Assembly (NCBI GenBank): GCA_028687755.1
Contig: JAQTZL010000001.1
Coordinates: 265,404 to 329,403 of the forward strand
Reading direction: 5' to 3'
Length of the DNA stretch: 64,000 bases
Source of the DNA: Candidatus Nanopelagicales bacterium
GTDB taxonomy: Bacteria; Actinomycetota; Actinomycetes; S36-B12
Below the pieces are notes generated by a model. The model was not told where the DNA came from. It saw only the letters and a list, made by a program, of their open reading frames with translations, and did no database searches. A program made the translations under genes and the position numbers. Shown piece after piece: positions 57,001-64,000 of the stretch. The first letter of the stretch is position 1; each line of letters opens with the position of its first letter.

Positions 57001-59760
57001 CGACTGCATATCCGACAGGATTTCTGCGGTGGACAAGGCGTAGTTGTAGACCTTGACCTGATCAATGCGGCCTTCCCAATACTCAGATCGGTCATCGATG
57101 TAGGAGCCGACTCGGAATTGCTGATTAGTGAAGTTGTTCAGCGGCACGTAGTTATTCGTGACAGCTGCGACACCACCGTTGAGGTAGAGCGTCGCTGACG
57201 TTCCAGACCTTGATACCGCAACGTGTACCCATTGATCGGTGGGTAGAAGTACGCCCGTGAACCAGTCGCTGACCACGATGTTCTGGGTGCCGTTCACCGT
57301 GCCAATGGCGAAGTCGGATCCTGAACCAGCACTCTGCGCCATGATGTATTGCCAAAAGTCATTCGCACTGGTGTCATACACCCATGCCGAGGCAGTGAAG
57401 GCTTGGTCCGGGCCGTTCGCCACTGGGTAATAACCCGAAGACTTTGCCCGTTGGTTCGTGCCATTGAAGTTCATGTAGTAATCGGTGTCACCTGCAGCGG
57501 CTATCTGCGCGAGATTCAACGTGAGAATTCCCGCACCACATTCGTAGTCAGGATTGGCATCGCAGTTTGGATTCGCGAAAGGTTTCACATGTGCACGCCC
57601 CGTGAGAGTGCGGTACACATCGTCGGGACTCGAAGCTAATGTTTTTCCGACGAGTATCGCTGCTGCAGCTGAAACATGCGCCGCAGAAACCGACGTGCCG
57701 AAATCATTCGACATAGCGGGTGTTTCTGGAGATGTAGTTCCACTATTTGATGCAATTTTGACCGGCGTGGCGTTGTCACCGCCAGGTGCAGAAAGATCAA
57801 CAACATCACCGTAATTTGAATAGGCAGCGCGCACACCATCGCTGGTGCTCGATCCAACCGTTATCACGCCATTGCAGTTACCAGGCGCATAGTTACTCGC
57901 ATTGTCATTCGCGTTACCCGCCGCAGCGATAAGCACACTTCCGCGAGCACGGGCGTCATCAATAGCTTGCTGCAATGCAACTGGGCAGATCACCTGGGTG
58001 GCGAATGACATGTTGATGATTTTTGAGGGGTGACTATTTGCAGGAACTCCACCAACTTCGCCACCTGACGCCCATGTAATTGCAGAAGCGATGTCGCTTA
58101 GCAAACCACCCCGCCACGACAGAGCTCGAATAGGTTGGATTTGCGCACCCGGTGCTACAGAAGCAATGAGCCCGGCCATTTTCGTACCGTGCCAACTTGA
58201 TGCGCGAACTGAACCCGCACCACGCCAGTCACCAGGATCTGCCGGATTTGCATCGCGTCCGACAACGCCGAAAGTCGAGGTTTCGACATAGTCAGCGTCA
58301 AAGGCAACTGGCCGACTGTCGCCTTGCCGTACGGCGGCTAGCGCATCGGGGCTGGAGACGAAGTCGTAGCCTGAAACTAATCTTGAGTTGATCGCAGGGT
58401 GACTTGTTGCTCCCGTATCAATAACCGCGACCGTGACCCCGCTCCCCTGAGAAGTTGGCGACGTGGGTGCATCAATGCCGTAACGGCCATTGAGGTTCCA
58501 CATGTCAGCACTATTCGTCAATGCGACAGATTCATCGTTGGCCGTAAAAAGGAATTGATCAGGCTCTGCCCATTGCACGCGGGCATCAGATTCCAATTCT
58601 TGAGCAATTTCTTCGGCCTTAGTGACAGAAACTGATTCATCAAGCGCAACAAGTACGGCACCTTGGCCAAGATGCCGGTTTACTTCCATGTCCACTGAAC
58701 TCACGCGCTCTTCACCAGGCACAGTGGCTTGGCCATCCGCCACAGCTGTGCCGGCTTCAAACTTCACGATCAAGCCTGCTACTTCACCTTCCATCCCTGT
58801 TGAAGGTGTCGCTTTGACGGGGAAACTTGGCTTACTCGCACCATCAAGGGTCGTGGCAAAAATGATGAATTCATATTCAGTGCCGTTACGCAAACCCGAA
58901 ACAACCGCGTTAGCTGTGGGAGCTTTGACCTTGATGGCGCGATCTTGCGGCGTGACCTTGATCCAGTATTCGGTTACTTCAATTTGGTCAGCATTGGAAG
59001 GCTCAACCCAATGCAACGTAACCTGATTATTTCCAGGTTCAGCGCGAACACTGGTAACCGGATCCGGGCATTGAGCCAAGCCTGTTGCGCCAAGCGTGGC
59101 GCTCGGGGTTGGGGTTGGGGTTGGGGTTGGACTTACACCAATCCACGAAGTAATTGATGGTGTCGGTGTTGGGCTGGCAGTAGTCGTGATGCTTGGAATT
59201 GAAGTTGATGTAGCACTCGGTGAAACCGTGACGGTCGGCGTTGAGCTCGGTGTGGAAGATGCCGATGGGTCCGGCGTCGAGGATGCAGATGCTTGCGCAG
59301 TCATCGATGTTGGTGTTGGCGAAGACGAAGACGAAGCCGACGCGAGCACAGCTGTACGGGCGGTTACTGTCGCACTCGCACTTGCACTCACTGCCGAAGG
59401 CGTCGCTGATATCGGCGCTTGAGCGATGGCAGTTGATGACGGTGATGTAGATGCTGAAGTCATGGGTGTGGCAGACATCATCGGCGATGCAGACGCTGAC
59501 GGGGCCAACGAAAAACTTGGAGCCGGCGTTACAGCCTGATTGGATGTGATGGATGGCGTCACGCTTGGAGATGCTGTCGGTCGAATCAGAGGCGAACTCG
59601 TGGGGTCACACTGTTCTGGGATTTCCGTCGCATCACTGGTGGGCGCAACTGCGGCTACTCCAGGTACCGCCGTACTGATGCCAGTTGAAATGACCATCAC
59701 TGAAAGCAAAACGATCAAGGTTCTGTGCAGGCGCGAGCGGCGCAAGAACCCCATCATCAT
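51061..59760 (-). CDS. Giant secreted multidomain protein with subtilisin-like protease, LamG, Ig/FN3-like repeats and OmpA-like end
   Basis: About 2,899 residues. Order: signal peptide (MMMGFLRRSRLHRTLIVLL...); a Ser/Thr/Pro linker of about 180 residues; an FN3 domain; an I9-like propeptide; an S8 protease with Asp in VAVIDTGATSH (codon 58419-58417), His in SSWHGTKMAG (58191-58189) and Ser in GTSVSAAHVSA (57693-57691); a LamG domain (ASAWVYD to YNYALSTAEIL); a long Gly-rich segment; FN3 and Ig/MBG-like repeats; a cadherin-like sandwich (SLSNLVVSGS); and an OmpA-like C-terminus (NLRLAAQRARKLTDYLVGHGV). No sortase motif is visible. The GAGGG site favours the ATG cluster at 59760; ATG 59781 and TTG 59844 are alternatives. 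Base composition is higher in G+C in the middle. A role in adhesion or degradation of outer material is inferred. Confidence 0.85.
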   Translation of the reverse strand: MMMGFLRRSRLHRTLIVLLSVMVISTGISTAVPGVAAVAPTSDATEIPEQCDPTSSPLIRPTASPSVTPSITSNQAVTPAPSFSLAPSASASPMMSATPMTSASTSPSSTAIAQAPISATPSAVSASASATVTARTAVLASASSSSSPTPTSMTAQASASSTPDPSASSTPSSTPTVTVSPSATSTSIPSITTTASPTPTPSITSWIGVSPTPTPTPTPSATLGATGLAQCPDPVTSVRAEPGNNQVTLHWVEPSNADQIEVTEYWIKVTPQDRAIKVKAPTANAVVSGLRNGTEYEFIIFATTLDGASKPSFPVKATPSTGMEGEVAGLIVKFEAGTAVADGQATVPGEERVSSVDMEVNRHLGQGAVLVALDESVSVTKAEEIAQELESDARVQWAEPDQFLFTANDESVALTNSADMWNLNGRYGIDAPTSPTSQGSGVTVAVIDTGATSHPAINSRLVSGYDFVSSPDALAAVRQGDSRPVAFDADYVETSTFGVVGRDANPADPGDWRGAGSVRASSWHGTKMAGLIASVAPGAQIQPIRALSWRGGLLSDIASAITWASGGEVGGVPANSHPSKIINMSFATQVICPVALQQAIDDARARGSVLIAAAGNANDNASNYAPGNCNGVITVGSSTSDGVRAAYSNYGDVVDLSAPGGDNATPVKIASNSGTTSPETPAMSNDFGTSVSAAHVSAAAAILVGKTLASSPDDVYRTLTGRAHVKPFANPNCDANPDYECGAGILTLNLAQIAAAGDTDYYMNFNGTNQRAKSSGYYPVANGPDQAFTASAWVYDTSANDFWQYIMAQSAGSGSDFAIGTVNGTQNIVVSDWFTGVLLPTDQWVHVAVSRSGTSATLYLNGGVAAVTNNYVPLNNFTNQQFRVGSYIDDRSEYWEGRIDQVKVYNYALSTAEILSDMQSWGAAAGASSSSLIALYDFNDALNATVTNRGYQGTQYGMGNLASENGPSYSELATPSTSGSTTTVIFRRSYLTSFGGWIAPAGVTTSTTLVVGGGGAGGFDGGGGGGGGGVYDGSVGVNAGGANTVIVGQGGVSRKGYNPANNCWNGNSIGAVGCSGNGGTTSQFQGANASGGGGGGGKNANGGNYGGALSAAGAGGGGGSGDNNFVGAGGAGVYYGGNGSGGRMGGGGGGASGAGSAGANFDNYGAGYAGNGVTSSRSGSAVMYGSGGTGGAWTCANCIVAPPSGGGMGGWLGVGGGFATPNQGGGGGGGGSDGTLPGYGGNGVVVVTYSTVPAAPTSLTSTAGQSQVTLSWVAPSYTGGSAVTGYRVQYAPVSGSWSNPSSGTCSTATTSTATSCTITGLTAGTAYTFQMQAINGNGNGSWVQFSSATPFGALSTFTVTTTASAPIGAQVAGTAFNIRITAKDSGGNTVTSFTGTVDLTSTSLFGASSGGTTTAFSAGILASKSITLLRSGTSQTITATQTGASAAGSSAAFAINSGTATQLQTLLPGETAAPGTATGKTGSPTAQVAGASFTTTVNAVDANWNLVASATPTVRLTSSDGAATLPANAPLVSGTKAFTVTLNTMGSQTITAADTSGSSPLTSSTSTAVSVGKPTQATLSVSSVSGTYGSALTLTTSGGSGSGAVTYAAVDGTATGCSVSGTSLTVTQAGTCLVTATKAEDANYAQASSAQTTVTFSKAPQAAFTITSASTVVFGESVTLTTSGGSGTGAVSFIPGGSTGTASCLVSNGSTNSVTGTNAGGTCEVIGEKADDDNYQQVLTAQWVTVTTRPITLTATSPSVDFGSSLGQSYSVTSGSLAFSNAISGMTYTYAGTGSTSYGPSTTAPTAVGTYSVTPSAVVLSNGNAANYDITYAVGTVTISRASQTISFAQPSGVTYGAAPYALAPTSSSGLSVTLTSGTPLACSVASNIVTVVGAGTCTLTAAQAGDSSYLAATDVSRSFAVAQASQSPLSISSASSVAFGGTISLGTTGGSGSGAVTYAVSGPSTCTVNGTILTPGNTGSTCVVTATKAGDTNHTSVSSSAQTITVTQAGQVLAFTSSVPASPVATGSYTPAASSTSTVTGASSGLTPTITVRAASSSVCTISGGTVSFLTSGSCILDANSAATTNFSVASQVSQTIVVGSANQSITFAQPANVTYGSASVSMGATASSNLDVTYTRGSGTTNTACSVSTLGAVTILAVGTCEVVAAQAGDSTYAAASPVSRAFAVQPALPTAPSIASVSAANQSITVGFTAPGFTGGVSISGYQIVATPTTTGTTVTTNSCTISPCSITGLANGTAYTVTVAAINAAGVGPASSASSSITAATSAYAVGALSAIPGNTTVTLLWTALTNPQLGGGTFTRYDVYMRTSGTSTWNLVSNALTSQSADNITIPGLDNGTSYDFRLVAITTANGVQIPGNTTDVVQYASTTTSAPRSVTVLAATATEVQVSWQAPLTDGGAPLVSPYYSVIVTSTNAGASTPRTCVFASATDRFCTASNLTNGAAYTVTVAAINRMGTSTPATTTYNVPSSDASLSNLVVSGSSGTLVLSPAFISATTAYTATVPNSVSTVTVTPTSTMGGSSITVDSAAVTSGSASSAIALAVGINTIQILVTASDPRFTQRYTLTIRRDVAAGGNSGTSSTITVNPSNAVTPPSVSMSGSELLTVTVDGVMQPRPKFLTNTSASGWIVSGQGYDISVAARNAANQEFPKSASGVMRVPQGGSLVIAGSGANPGSDVAVFVIPRAETRTSAREGLNALYLGSAVVDRFGTYSSILTVNASVPVASYVLQVNSVTQANQVRSVNILLNVVAAESVSTNGRQGSLAGKAFFNARSTSFTSRGLSDLKAIVRKVPRGVRDVNVQVIGVSVGRGSREGNLRLAAQRARKLTDYLVGHGVRGRYSVAVWSNFEVRSKEFSAEPWVSRTGKPLSTVRIIYPVVTND
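59105..59126 (+). repeat. Four GGGG tracts spaced by TT (G-quadruplex-prone) in the giant gene's linker
   Basis: GGGG at 59105, 59111, 59117 and 59123, each separated by TT, and a further GG at 59129. On the minus strand this encodes Thr-Pro repeats. The six-base period is two codons, so gain or loss of units keeps the frame. Confidence 0.85.
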
Positions 59761-59949
59761 CTTCACCCTCGAAAAGCGCATGGCCTCGAAACCATCATTT
59801 ACTTTGGAAACGAAATTGAGCCTCACATCCCGCTGAGAGGCCAAGGTGAATTTTAGTTACTTGTGAGGAAATAGCAAGTCAAGACCGGACATTTCACGAA
59901 CCGAATCAGATTGTGATGAACCTAGATCGGTGGAGGATTTCGCGAGCCT

Positions 59950-60022
59950 TTACCGGGCAAGACGACGCTGCTCACCCACGTACTTTTGCAACCCTTACTT
60001 GAAAGTTGAGGGTTTGCCCATA
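59950..60022 (-). promoter_or_regulatory. Structured leader before the giant gene, faintly GEMM (cyclic di-GMP) riboswitch-like
   Basis: Minus strand, 5' to 3': GGGCAAACCCT, loop, AGGGTTGCAAAAGTACG, then TTGCCC. The arms AACCCT/AGGGTT (60014-60009 and 59995-59990) make one hairpin, and GGGCAA/TTGCCC (60019-60014 and 59960-59955) close a larger loop around it. GGCAAACC and a following GCAAA are also landmarks of the c-di-GMP-I class, but the GACGCAAAGCC core is not matched. The surrounding interval 59761-60161 holds, besides this, a GC hairpin AGGCCC/GGGCCT (60098-60112) after pyk and no gene. Confidence 0.35.
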
Positions 60023-60161
60023 CGACTATTGACTTAGTCCCAACATCCCCTGGATGCGAAGAATCATTTGTTAAGAACTTACTTCACCAGACACTGCAGG
60101 CCCCCTGGGCCTTAGGGCGCGCTGCTCACCAGATTCGCATTCACAGGGAATTATTGGTGAA

Positions 60162-61595
60162 CTAAATTCCTGACCCACGACCAGAAGAGCCAATGCGGTG
60201 TACGCGCATGCCGTTGGTGGTGCCTGGAACGCCCGGTGGCACACCTGCACAGATCACCACTCGCTCACCTGCGGTGGCGCGGCCAATATCCAGCAGTGCC
60301 TTGTCTACCTGCATGACCATGTCATCGGTGTGCTCAACCTGTGGCACGAGGAAAGTCTCCACTCCCCACACCAACGCCAATTGGCTGCGTACGCGCTGAT
60401 TGGGAGTGAAAGCAAGAAGCTTGGTGGCACTGCGCCAGCGAGCGATCAACCGAGCCGAGGTACCGGTTTCGGTGAAGGCAATGAGATAGGTCGCCTTGAC
60501 ATCGTCAGCAACTGACACAGCCGCATGTGTCAATGCACGGTTTGTTGATCCGGCATGTGATTCGTCAAGCACTGGCATGCGATCAAGTGCTTCAGATTCA
60601 ACGTGGGTGATGATGCGAGCCATCGTTTCCACCACAGTGATCGGATGAGCACCCACACTGGTTTCGCCAGAAAGCATGAGGGCATCGGCACCATCGAGCA
60701 CTGCGTTGGCAACGTCACTTGCTTCTGCGCGCGTTGGTCGGTTCGCACTGATCATTGAGTCAAGCATTTGGGTTGCCACGATGACTGGCTTGCCTGCTTC
60801 ACGACACATATGGATTGCGCGCTTTTGCACCAACGGAACTTGCTCCAATGGCAACTCAACGCCGAGGTCACCACGAGCTACCATCACACCGTCAAAGGCA
60901 TCAACGATTTCTTGCAAGTTATCAACGGCTTGTGGCTTTTCAACCTTCGCCAGCACTGGGATGCGCACGCTTTCTTCCTGCATGATTGCGTGGACATCAT
61001 CAAGATCTGCGGCACTTCGCACGAATGACAACGCGATCATGTCGCAACCAATACGCAAGGCCCAACGAAGATCATCACGATCCTTGTCAGAGAGCGCAGG
61101 AACGCTCATCGCTGCACCTGGCAGGTTGAATCCCTTGTTGTCAGAAACTCGACCGCCTTCTTTCACGATCGTGACCACGCGTGGCCCTTCAACACGGGCA
61201 ACTTCAAGAGCTATACGGCCGTCATCAACGAGCACGAAATCGCCCGGCTTCACATCTTGCGGAAGATCCTTGTAGGTGGTGCCAACCATCTTCGCGTCAC
61301 CTGGAACGTCTTCGGTAGTCACGATGAATTCATCGCCAACGTTTAACAGCACGGGACCAGAAGCGAACTTACCTAGGCGAATCTTTGGCCCCTGAAGGTC
61401 AGCCAAAATGCCTACTGCTCGCCCACTCTCATCTGCTGCCTGGCGGATACGGGCATATTGCTCAGCATGCTGCTCGTGGGTGCCATGGGAGAGGTTTAAT
61501 CGGGCCACGTCCATGCCGGCAGCGATCAGACCGCGCAAGGCGTCCAATTCAGCGGTTGCTGGACCCATTGTGGCAACAATCTTGGCGCGGCGCAT
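60162..61595 (-). CDS. pyk: Pyruvate kinase
   Basis: Final ATP-forming step of glycolysis. The 477-residue protein has the N-terminal RRAKIVATMGPATAELDALRGLIAAGMDVARLNLSHG, the B-domain within about 75-165, and the active-site signature VLAKVEKPQAVDNLQEI with the catalytic Lys. VMVARGDLGVELPLEQVPLVQK and the C-terminal allosteric domain follow. It lies alone between the giant gene and gltD. Confidence 0.97.
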   Translation of the reverse strand: MRRAKIVATMGPATAELDALRGLIAAGMDVARLNLSHGTHEQHAEQYARIRQAADESGRAVGILADLQGPKIRLGKFASGPVLLNVGDEFIVTTEDVPGDAKMVGTTYKDLPQDVKPGDFVLVDDGRIALEVARVEGPRVVTIVKEGGRVSDNKGFNLPGAAMSVPALSDKDRDDLRWALRIGCDMIALSFVRSAADLDDVHAIMQEESVRIPVLAKVEKPQAVDNLQEIVDAFDGVMVARGDLGVELPLEQVPLVQKRAIHMCREAGKPVIVATQMLDSMISANRPTRAEASDVANAVLDGADALMLSGETSVGAHPITVVETMARIITHVESEALDRMPVLDESHAGSTNRALTHAAVSVADDVKATYLIAFTETGTSARLIARWRSATKLLAFTPNQRVRSQLALVWGVETFLVPQVEHTDDMVMQVDKALLDIGRATAGERVVICAGVPPGVPGTTNGMRVHRIGSSGRGSGI

Positions 61596-61660
61596 AAGGC
61601 TTACCTTACCGGAAATGGTGTGTAAACGATGTCATCGGCGTGACCTAGAGGTGAAAAAAC

Positions 61661-61694
61661 GGTGGGGCCACAAGGTTTCCCCTGCAGCCCCACC
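61661..61694 (-). terminator. Rho-independent terminator of gltBD
   Basis: GGTGGGG (61661-61667) pairs with CCCCACC (61688-61694). On the minus strand the stem is followed by GTTTTTT. It lies 12 bases past the gltD stop and before pyk. Confidence 0.93.
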
Positions 61695-61705
61695 AAAGGA
61701 TCTGA

Positions 61706-63160
61706 CTAGACCAGCAACTGACGTGCAGTTGATGGAATTGGTGCCGGAAGCGCGGTGCTGCCGGTGAGGAATTCATCAACCGCAGCTGCCGCAGCGCGAC
61801 CTTCTGCAATTGCCCACACGATGAGCGACTGACCGCGGCCAGCATCGCCTGCCACAAAGACGCCCTCAACATCGGTTGCGTATTTGGCATCGCGCTCTAA
61901 GTTGCCGCGACCATCAACCTTGAGTTCGAACTGCTCAGCAATAGCGTCGACCTCTGGGCCAGTGAAGCCCATCGCCAACATCACAACATCAGCTGGAATT
62001 TCACGTTCTGAACCAGCAACTGGGCGGAAGCCGCCTTCAAACGGTTCAACTTCAACTAGAGCTAACGCCTTCACATTGCCATTGCCATCATCAACGAAGT
62101 GTGTGGTGGACACGGCGAACAAACGCTCGCCACCTTCTTCGTGAGCACTCGACGTGCGGTAGGTCATTGGGTAGGTCGGCCATGGCTGACTATCTGGTCG
62201 CGTCTGTGGTGGCGTTGGAAGAATTTCCAACTGGGTCACTGAAGCTGCGCCTTGACGATGCGAAGTGCCCAGGCAGTCAGCACCTGTGTCGCCGCCACCG
62301 ATGATCACCACATGCTTACCCGCAACATCAAGTGGTGACGAATCAAGGTCACCCTCTTGCACGCGGTTAGCTAGTGGAAGAACTTCCATGGCCTGATAAA
62401 TGCCCTTGAGTTCTCGGCCAGGTACAGGAAGATCGCGCCACTTCGTTGCGCCAATCGCGATGACTACTGCGTCATAACGCTTGCGAAGATCTTGACCTGT
62501 GACGTCAATGCCAATCTCAACGCCCGGACGAAAGCGCACACCTTCTTCTTCCATCTGGGCAAGACGGCGATCAAGAATGCTCTTTTCCATTTTGAACTCT
62601 GGAATGCCATAACGCATTAAGCCACCAATGCGATCTGCACGCTCGTACACCGCAACGGTGTGTCCTGCGCGAGCAAGCTGTTGTGCAGCAGCAAGGCCCG
62701 CAGGGCCTGAACCAACAACAGCAACCGTGCGACCGCTGACTCTCTCGGGTACCTGAGGCGCAACCCAACCTTCTTCGAAAGCCTTTTCAATAATCGAGAC
62801 TTCAACCTGCTTAATGGTGACTGGATCTTGGTTGATGCCCAGCACGCATGCGGTTTCACAAGGCGCTGGGCACAAACGACCGGTGAACTCAGGGAAGTTA
62901 TTGGTTGCATGCAAACGCTCAATGGCAACTTGCCAATCCTGGCGATAAACCAAGTCATTCCATTCAGGAATGAGGTTGCCAAGCGGGCAGCCGTTGTTGC
63001 AGAACGGAATACCGCAATCCATGCAACGACTTGCCTGCTTTTCCACATTCTGCGTACCGAAGTCTTCGTACACCTCGCGCCAGTCTTGCAAGCGCACATC
63101 TACTGGACGACGGGTCGGTGTGGAACGACCTACGTTGAGGAATCCCTTTGGATCAGCCAT
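61706..63160 (-). CDS. gltD: Glutamate synthase small subunit (NADPH)
   Basis: Feeds electrons from NADPH to GltB. The 484-residue protein has N-terminal 4Fe-4S Cys clusters (CMDCGIPFCNNGCPLGNLIPEW and CPAPCETACVLG), a FAD motif VVGSGPAGLAAAQQLARAGH, RIGGLMRYGIPEFKMEK, an NADPH motif HVVIIGGGDTGADCLGTS and FVAGDAGRGQSLIVWAI. It starts one base after the gltB stop, the standard gltBD order. Confidence 0.97.
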   Translation of the reverse strand: MADPKGFLNVGRSTPTRRPVDVRLQDWREVYEDFGTQNVEKQASRCMDCGIPFCNNGCPLGNLIPEWNDLVYRQDWQVAIERLHATNNFPEFTGRLCPAPCETACVLGINQDPVTIKQVEVSIIEKAFEEGWVAPQVPERVSGRTVAVVGSGPAGLAAAQQLARAGHTVAVYERADRIGGLMRYGIPEFKMEKSILDRRLAQMEEEGVRFRPGVEIGIDVTGQDLRKRYDAVVIAIGATKWRDLPVPGRELKGIYQAMEVLPLANRVQEGDLDSSPLDVAGKHVVIIGGGDTGADCLGTSHRQGAASVTQLEILPTPPQTRPDSQPWPTYPMTYRTSSAHEEGGERLFAVSTTHFVDDGNGNVKALALVEVEPFEGGFRPVAGSEREIPADVVMLAMGFTGPEVDAIAEQFELKVDGRGNLERDAKYATDVEGVFVAGDAGRGQSLIVWAIAEGRAAAAAVDEFLTGSTALPAPIPSTARQLLV

Positions 63161-63161
63161 T

Positions 63162-64000
63162 TCAAGCTCCCATTACCGCTGCGATTGGGTCAAGTCCTTG
63201 CTCAGTTGCCTGCTTCATGACATTCAGCACGCGCTTGTAATCCTTTGGCATCACCTTGGTGAATCGACCAAGTGCCGTGATCCAGTCTGCAAGCAGTGCT
63301 TGCGCAACTGCAGACTCTGTTTCATCGAAATGCTGTTGCACGATTGCGCGCAGCTCTTCTGCATCCTGTGAAGTCATCGGATCAAGATCAATCATTTCTG
63401 GGTTGACCTTGATTGGATCCAGATCAAGCACGTAAGCGATACCGCCTGACATGCCTGCACCCAAGTTGCGACCAGTGGTTCCAAGAATCACCACTCGCCC
63501 ACCGGTCATGTACTCAAGTGCGTGGTCGCCCACACCTTCGACTACTGCTGTGGCACCGGAGTTACGCACACAGAAACGTTCACCTGCGCGACCGCGCAAG
63601 AAAATGCCACCACTTGTTGCGCCGTAACCAATGACGTTGCCCGCGATGATCTGTTCTTCAGCAACAAAACTCGCTGCTCGATCCGGGCGCACAACCAGTG
63701 TGCCACCCGAAAGCCCCTTGCCGACGTAGTCGTTGGCATCGCCTTCAAGGCGCAAGGTGACACCCTTTGGCACAAACGCACCAAAGGACTGCCCAGCAGA
63801 ACCCGTGAACGTGAGTTCAATCGTGCCTTGTGGCAATCCATCTCCACCATGCTTGCGAGTGACTTCAGCGCCAAGCATCGTGCCAACTGTTCGGTTGACG
63901 TTTCGCACCTTGATTTGTGCACGAACCGGTTCGCCCTTGGTGATTGCTGGCTGACAAATCTCAATGAGTTCGTTATCGAGCGCTGCATCAAGGCCATGAT
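63162..64000 (-). CDS. gltB: Glutamate synthase large subunit, C-terminal part only
   Basis: The open frame runs off the right edge; about 279 residues are visible. They are the C-terminal GXGXG beta-helix domain: [72 protein letters not shown] and [17 protein letters not shown]. The GltB tail ([16 protein letters not shown]) is complete. The glutaminase and FMN/synthase domains lie outside. Residues upstream of the first Met ([18 protein letters not shown]) are in frame, so the gene clearly continues. Confidence 0.96.
   Translation of the reverse strand, partial: HGLDAALDNELIEICQPAITKGEPVRAQIKVRNVNRTVGTMLGAEVTRKHGGDGLPQGTIELTFTGSAGQSFGAFVPKGVTLRLEGDANDYVGKGLSGGTLVVRPDRAASFVAEEQIIAGNVIGYGATSGGIFLRGRAGERFCVRNSGATAVVEGVGDHALEYMTGGRVVILGTTGRNLGAGMSGGIAYVLDLDPIKVNPEMIDLDPMTSQDAEELRAIVQQHFDETESAVAQALLADWITALGRFTKVMPKDYKRVLNVMKQATEQGLDPIAAVMGA

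Overview
This window is chromosomal DNA of an actinobacterium with medium G+C. The evidence is the gene content and order: an actinobacterial-type LexA with GAAC-N4-GTTC SOS boxes, mIHF, ClgR, DUF3046, a helicase-dead PriA, a PH-like gene inside the pyr operon, and two blocks that match the order of Mycobacterium tuberculosis genes (roughly Rv2719c-Rv2748c and Rv1379-Rv1402, from memory). A planktonic actinobacterium near Nanopelagicales is a guess only; no rRNA or tRNA gene is visible to place it.

Layout. 0-1.3 kb: lexA and a divergent membrane protein gene share a SOS-box region. 1.3-2.7 kb: four tandem copies of a roughly 355-bp non-coding unit, each with its own promoter-like -35/-10 pair and a set of conserved, partly covarying hairpins. 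I read this as an array of structured RNA genes that I do not recognise. 2.7-6.9 kb: two acyl-CoA dehydrogenase subunits and an MFS exporter with a carboxypeptidase-regulatory-like tail. 7.0-7.6 kb: BrnT-like/RHH toxin-antitoxin pair. 7.6-16.8 kb: dinG-like helicase, hflX, dapF, a GT4 glycosyltransferase divergent from a PIG-L deacetylase, miaA, a dioxygenase-like gene and miaB. 16.8-22.2 kb: small membrane protein, DUF3048 lipoprotein, and an MFS/MMPL exporter operon. 22.3-23.2 kb: a SAM-I (S-box) riboswitch in front of a peroxiredoxin. 23.2-31.5 kb: recX-recA with a SOS box, argG, sulfotransferase, small genes, clgR behind a CIRCE element, cinA, pgsA, rimO and a short HTH gene. 31.5-34.8 kb: ftsK and a Phd/RelE-type toxin-antitoxin pair.

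34.8-50.9 kb is one long minus-strand cluster: pyrR-pyrB-pyrC-PH-carA-carB-pyrK-pyrD-pyrF-mihF-gmk-rpoZ-coaBC-metK-priA. It makes UMP de novo and is headed by an RNA hairpin that looks like a PyrR-binding loop placed directly before the pyrR ribosome-binding site. 51.1-59.8 kb encodes one giant secreted protein of about 2,900 residues: a subtilisin-like protease, a LamG domain, a glycine-rich segment, many Ig/FN3-like repeats and an OmpA-like end. Its middle is clearly G+C-richer than its ends. 60.1-64.0 kb: pyk, gltD and the 3' part of gltB.

Most promising for follow-up: the tandem RNA array (1278-2640), the S-box before a peroxiredoxin, the CIRCE element before clgR, and the giant protein with its structured leader.
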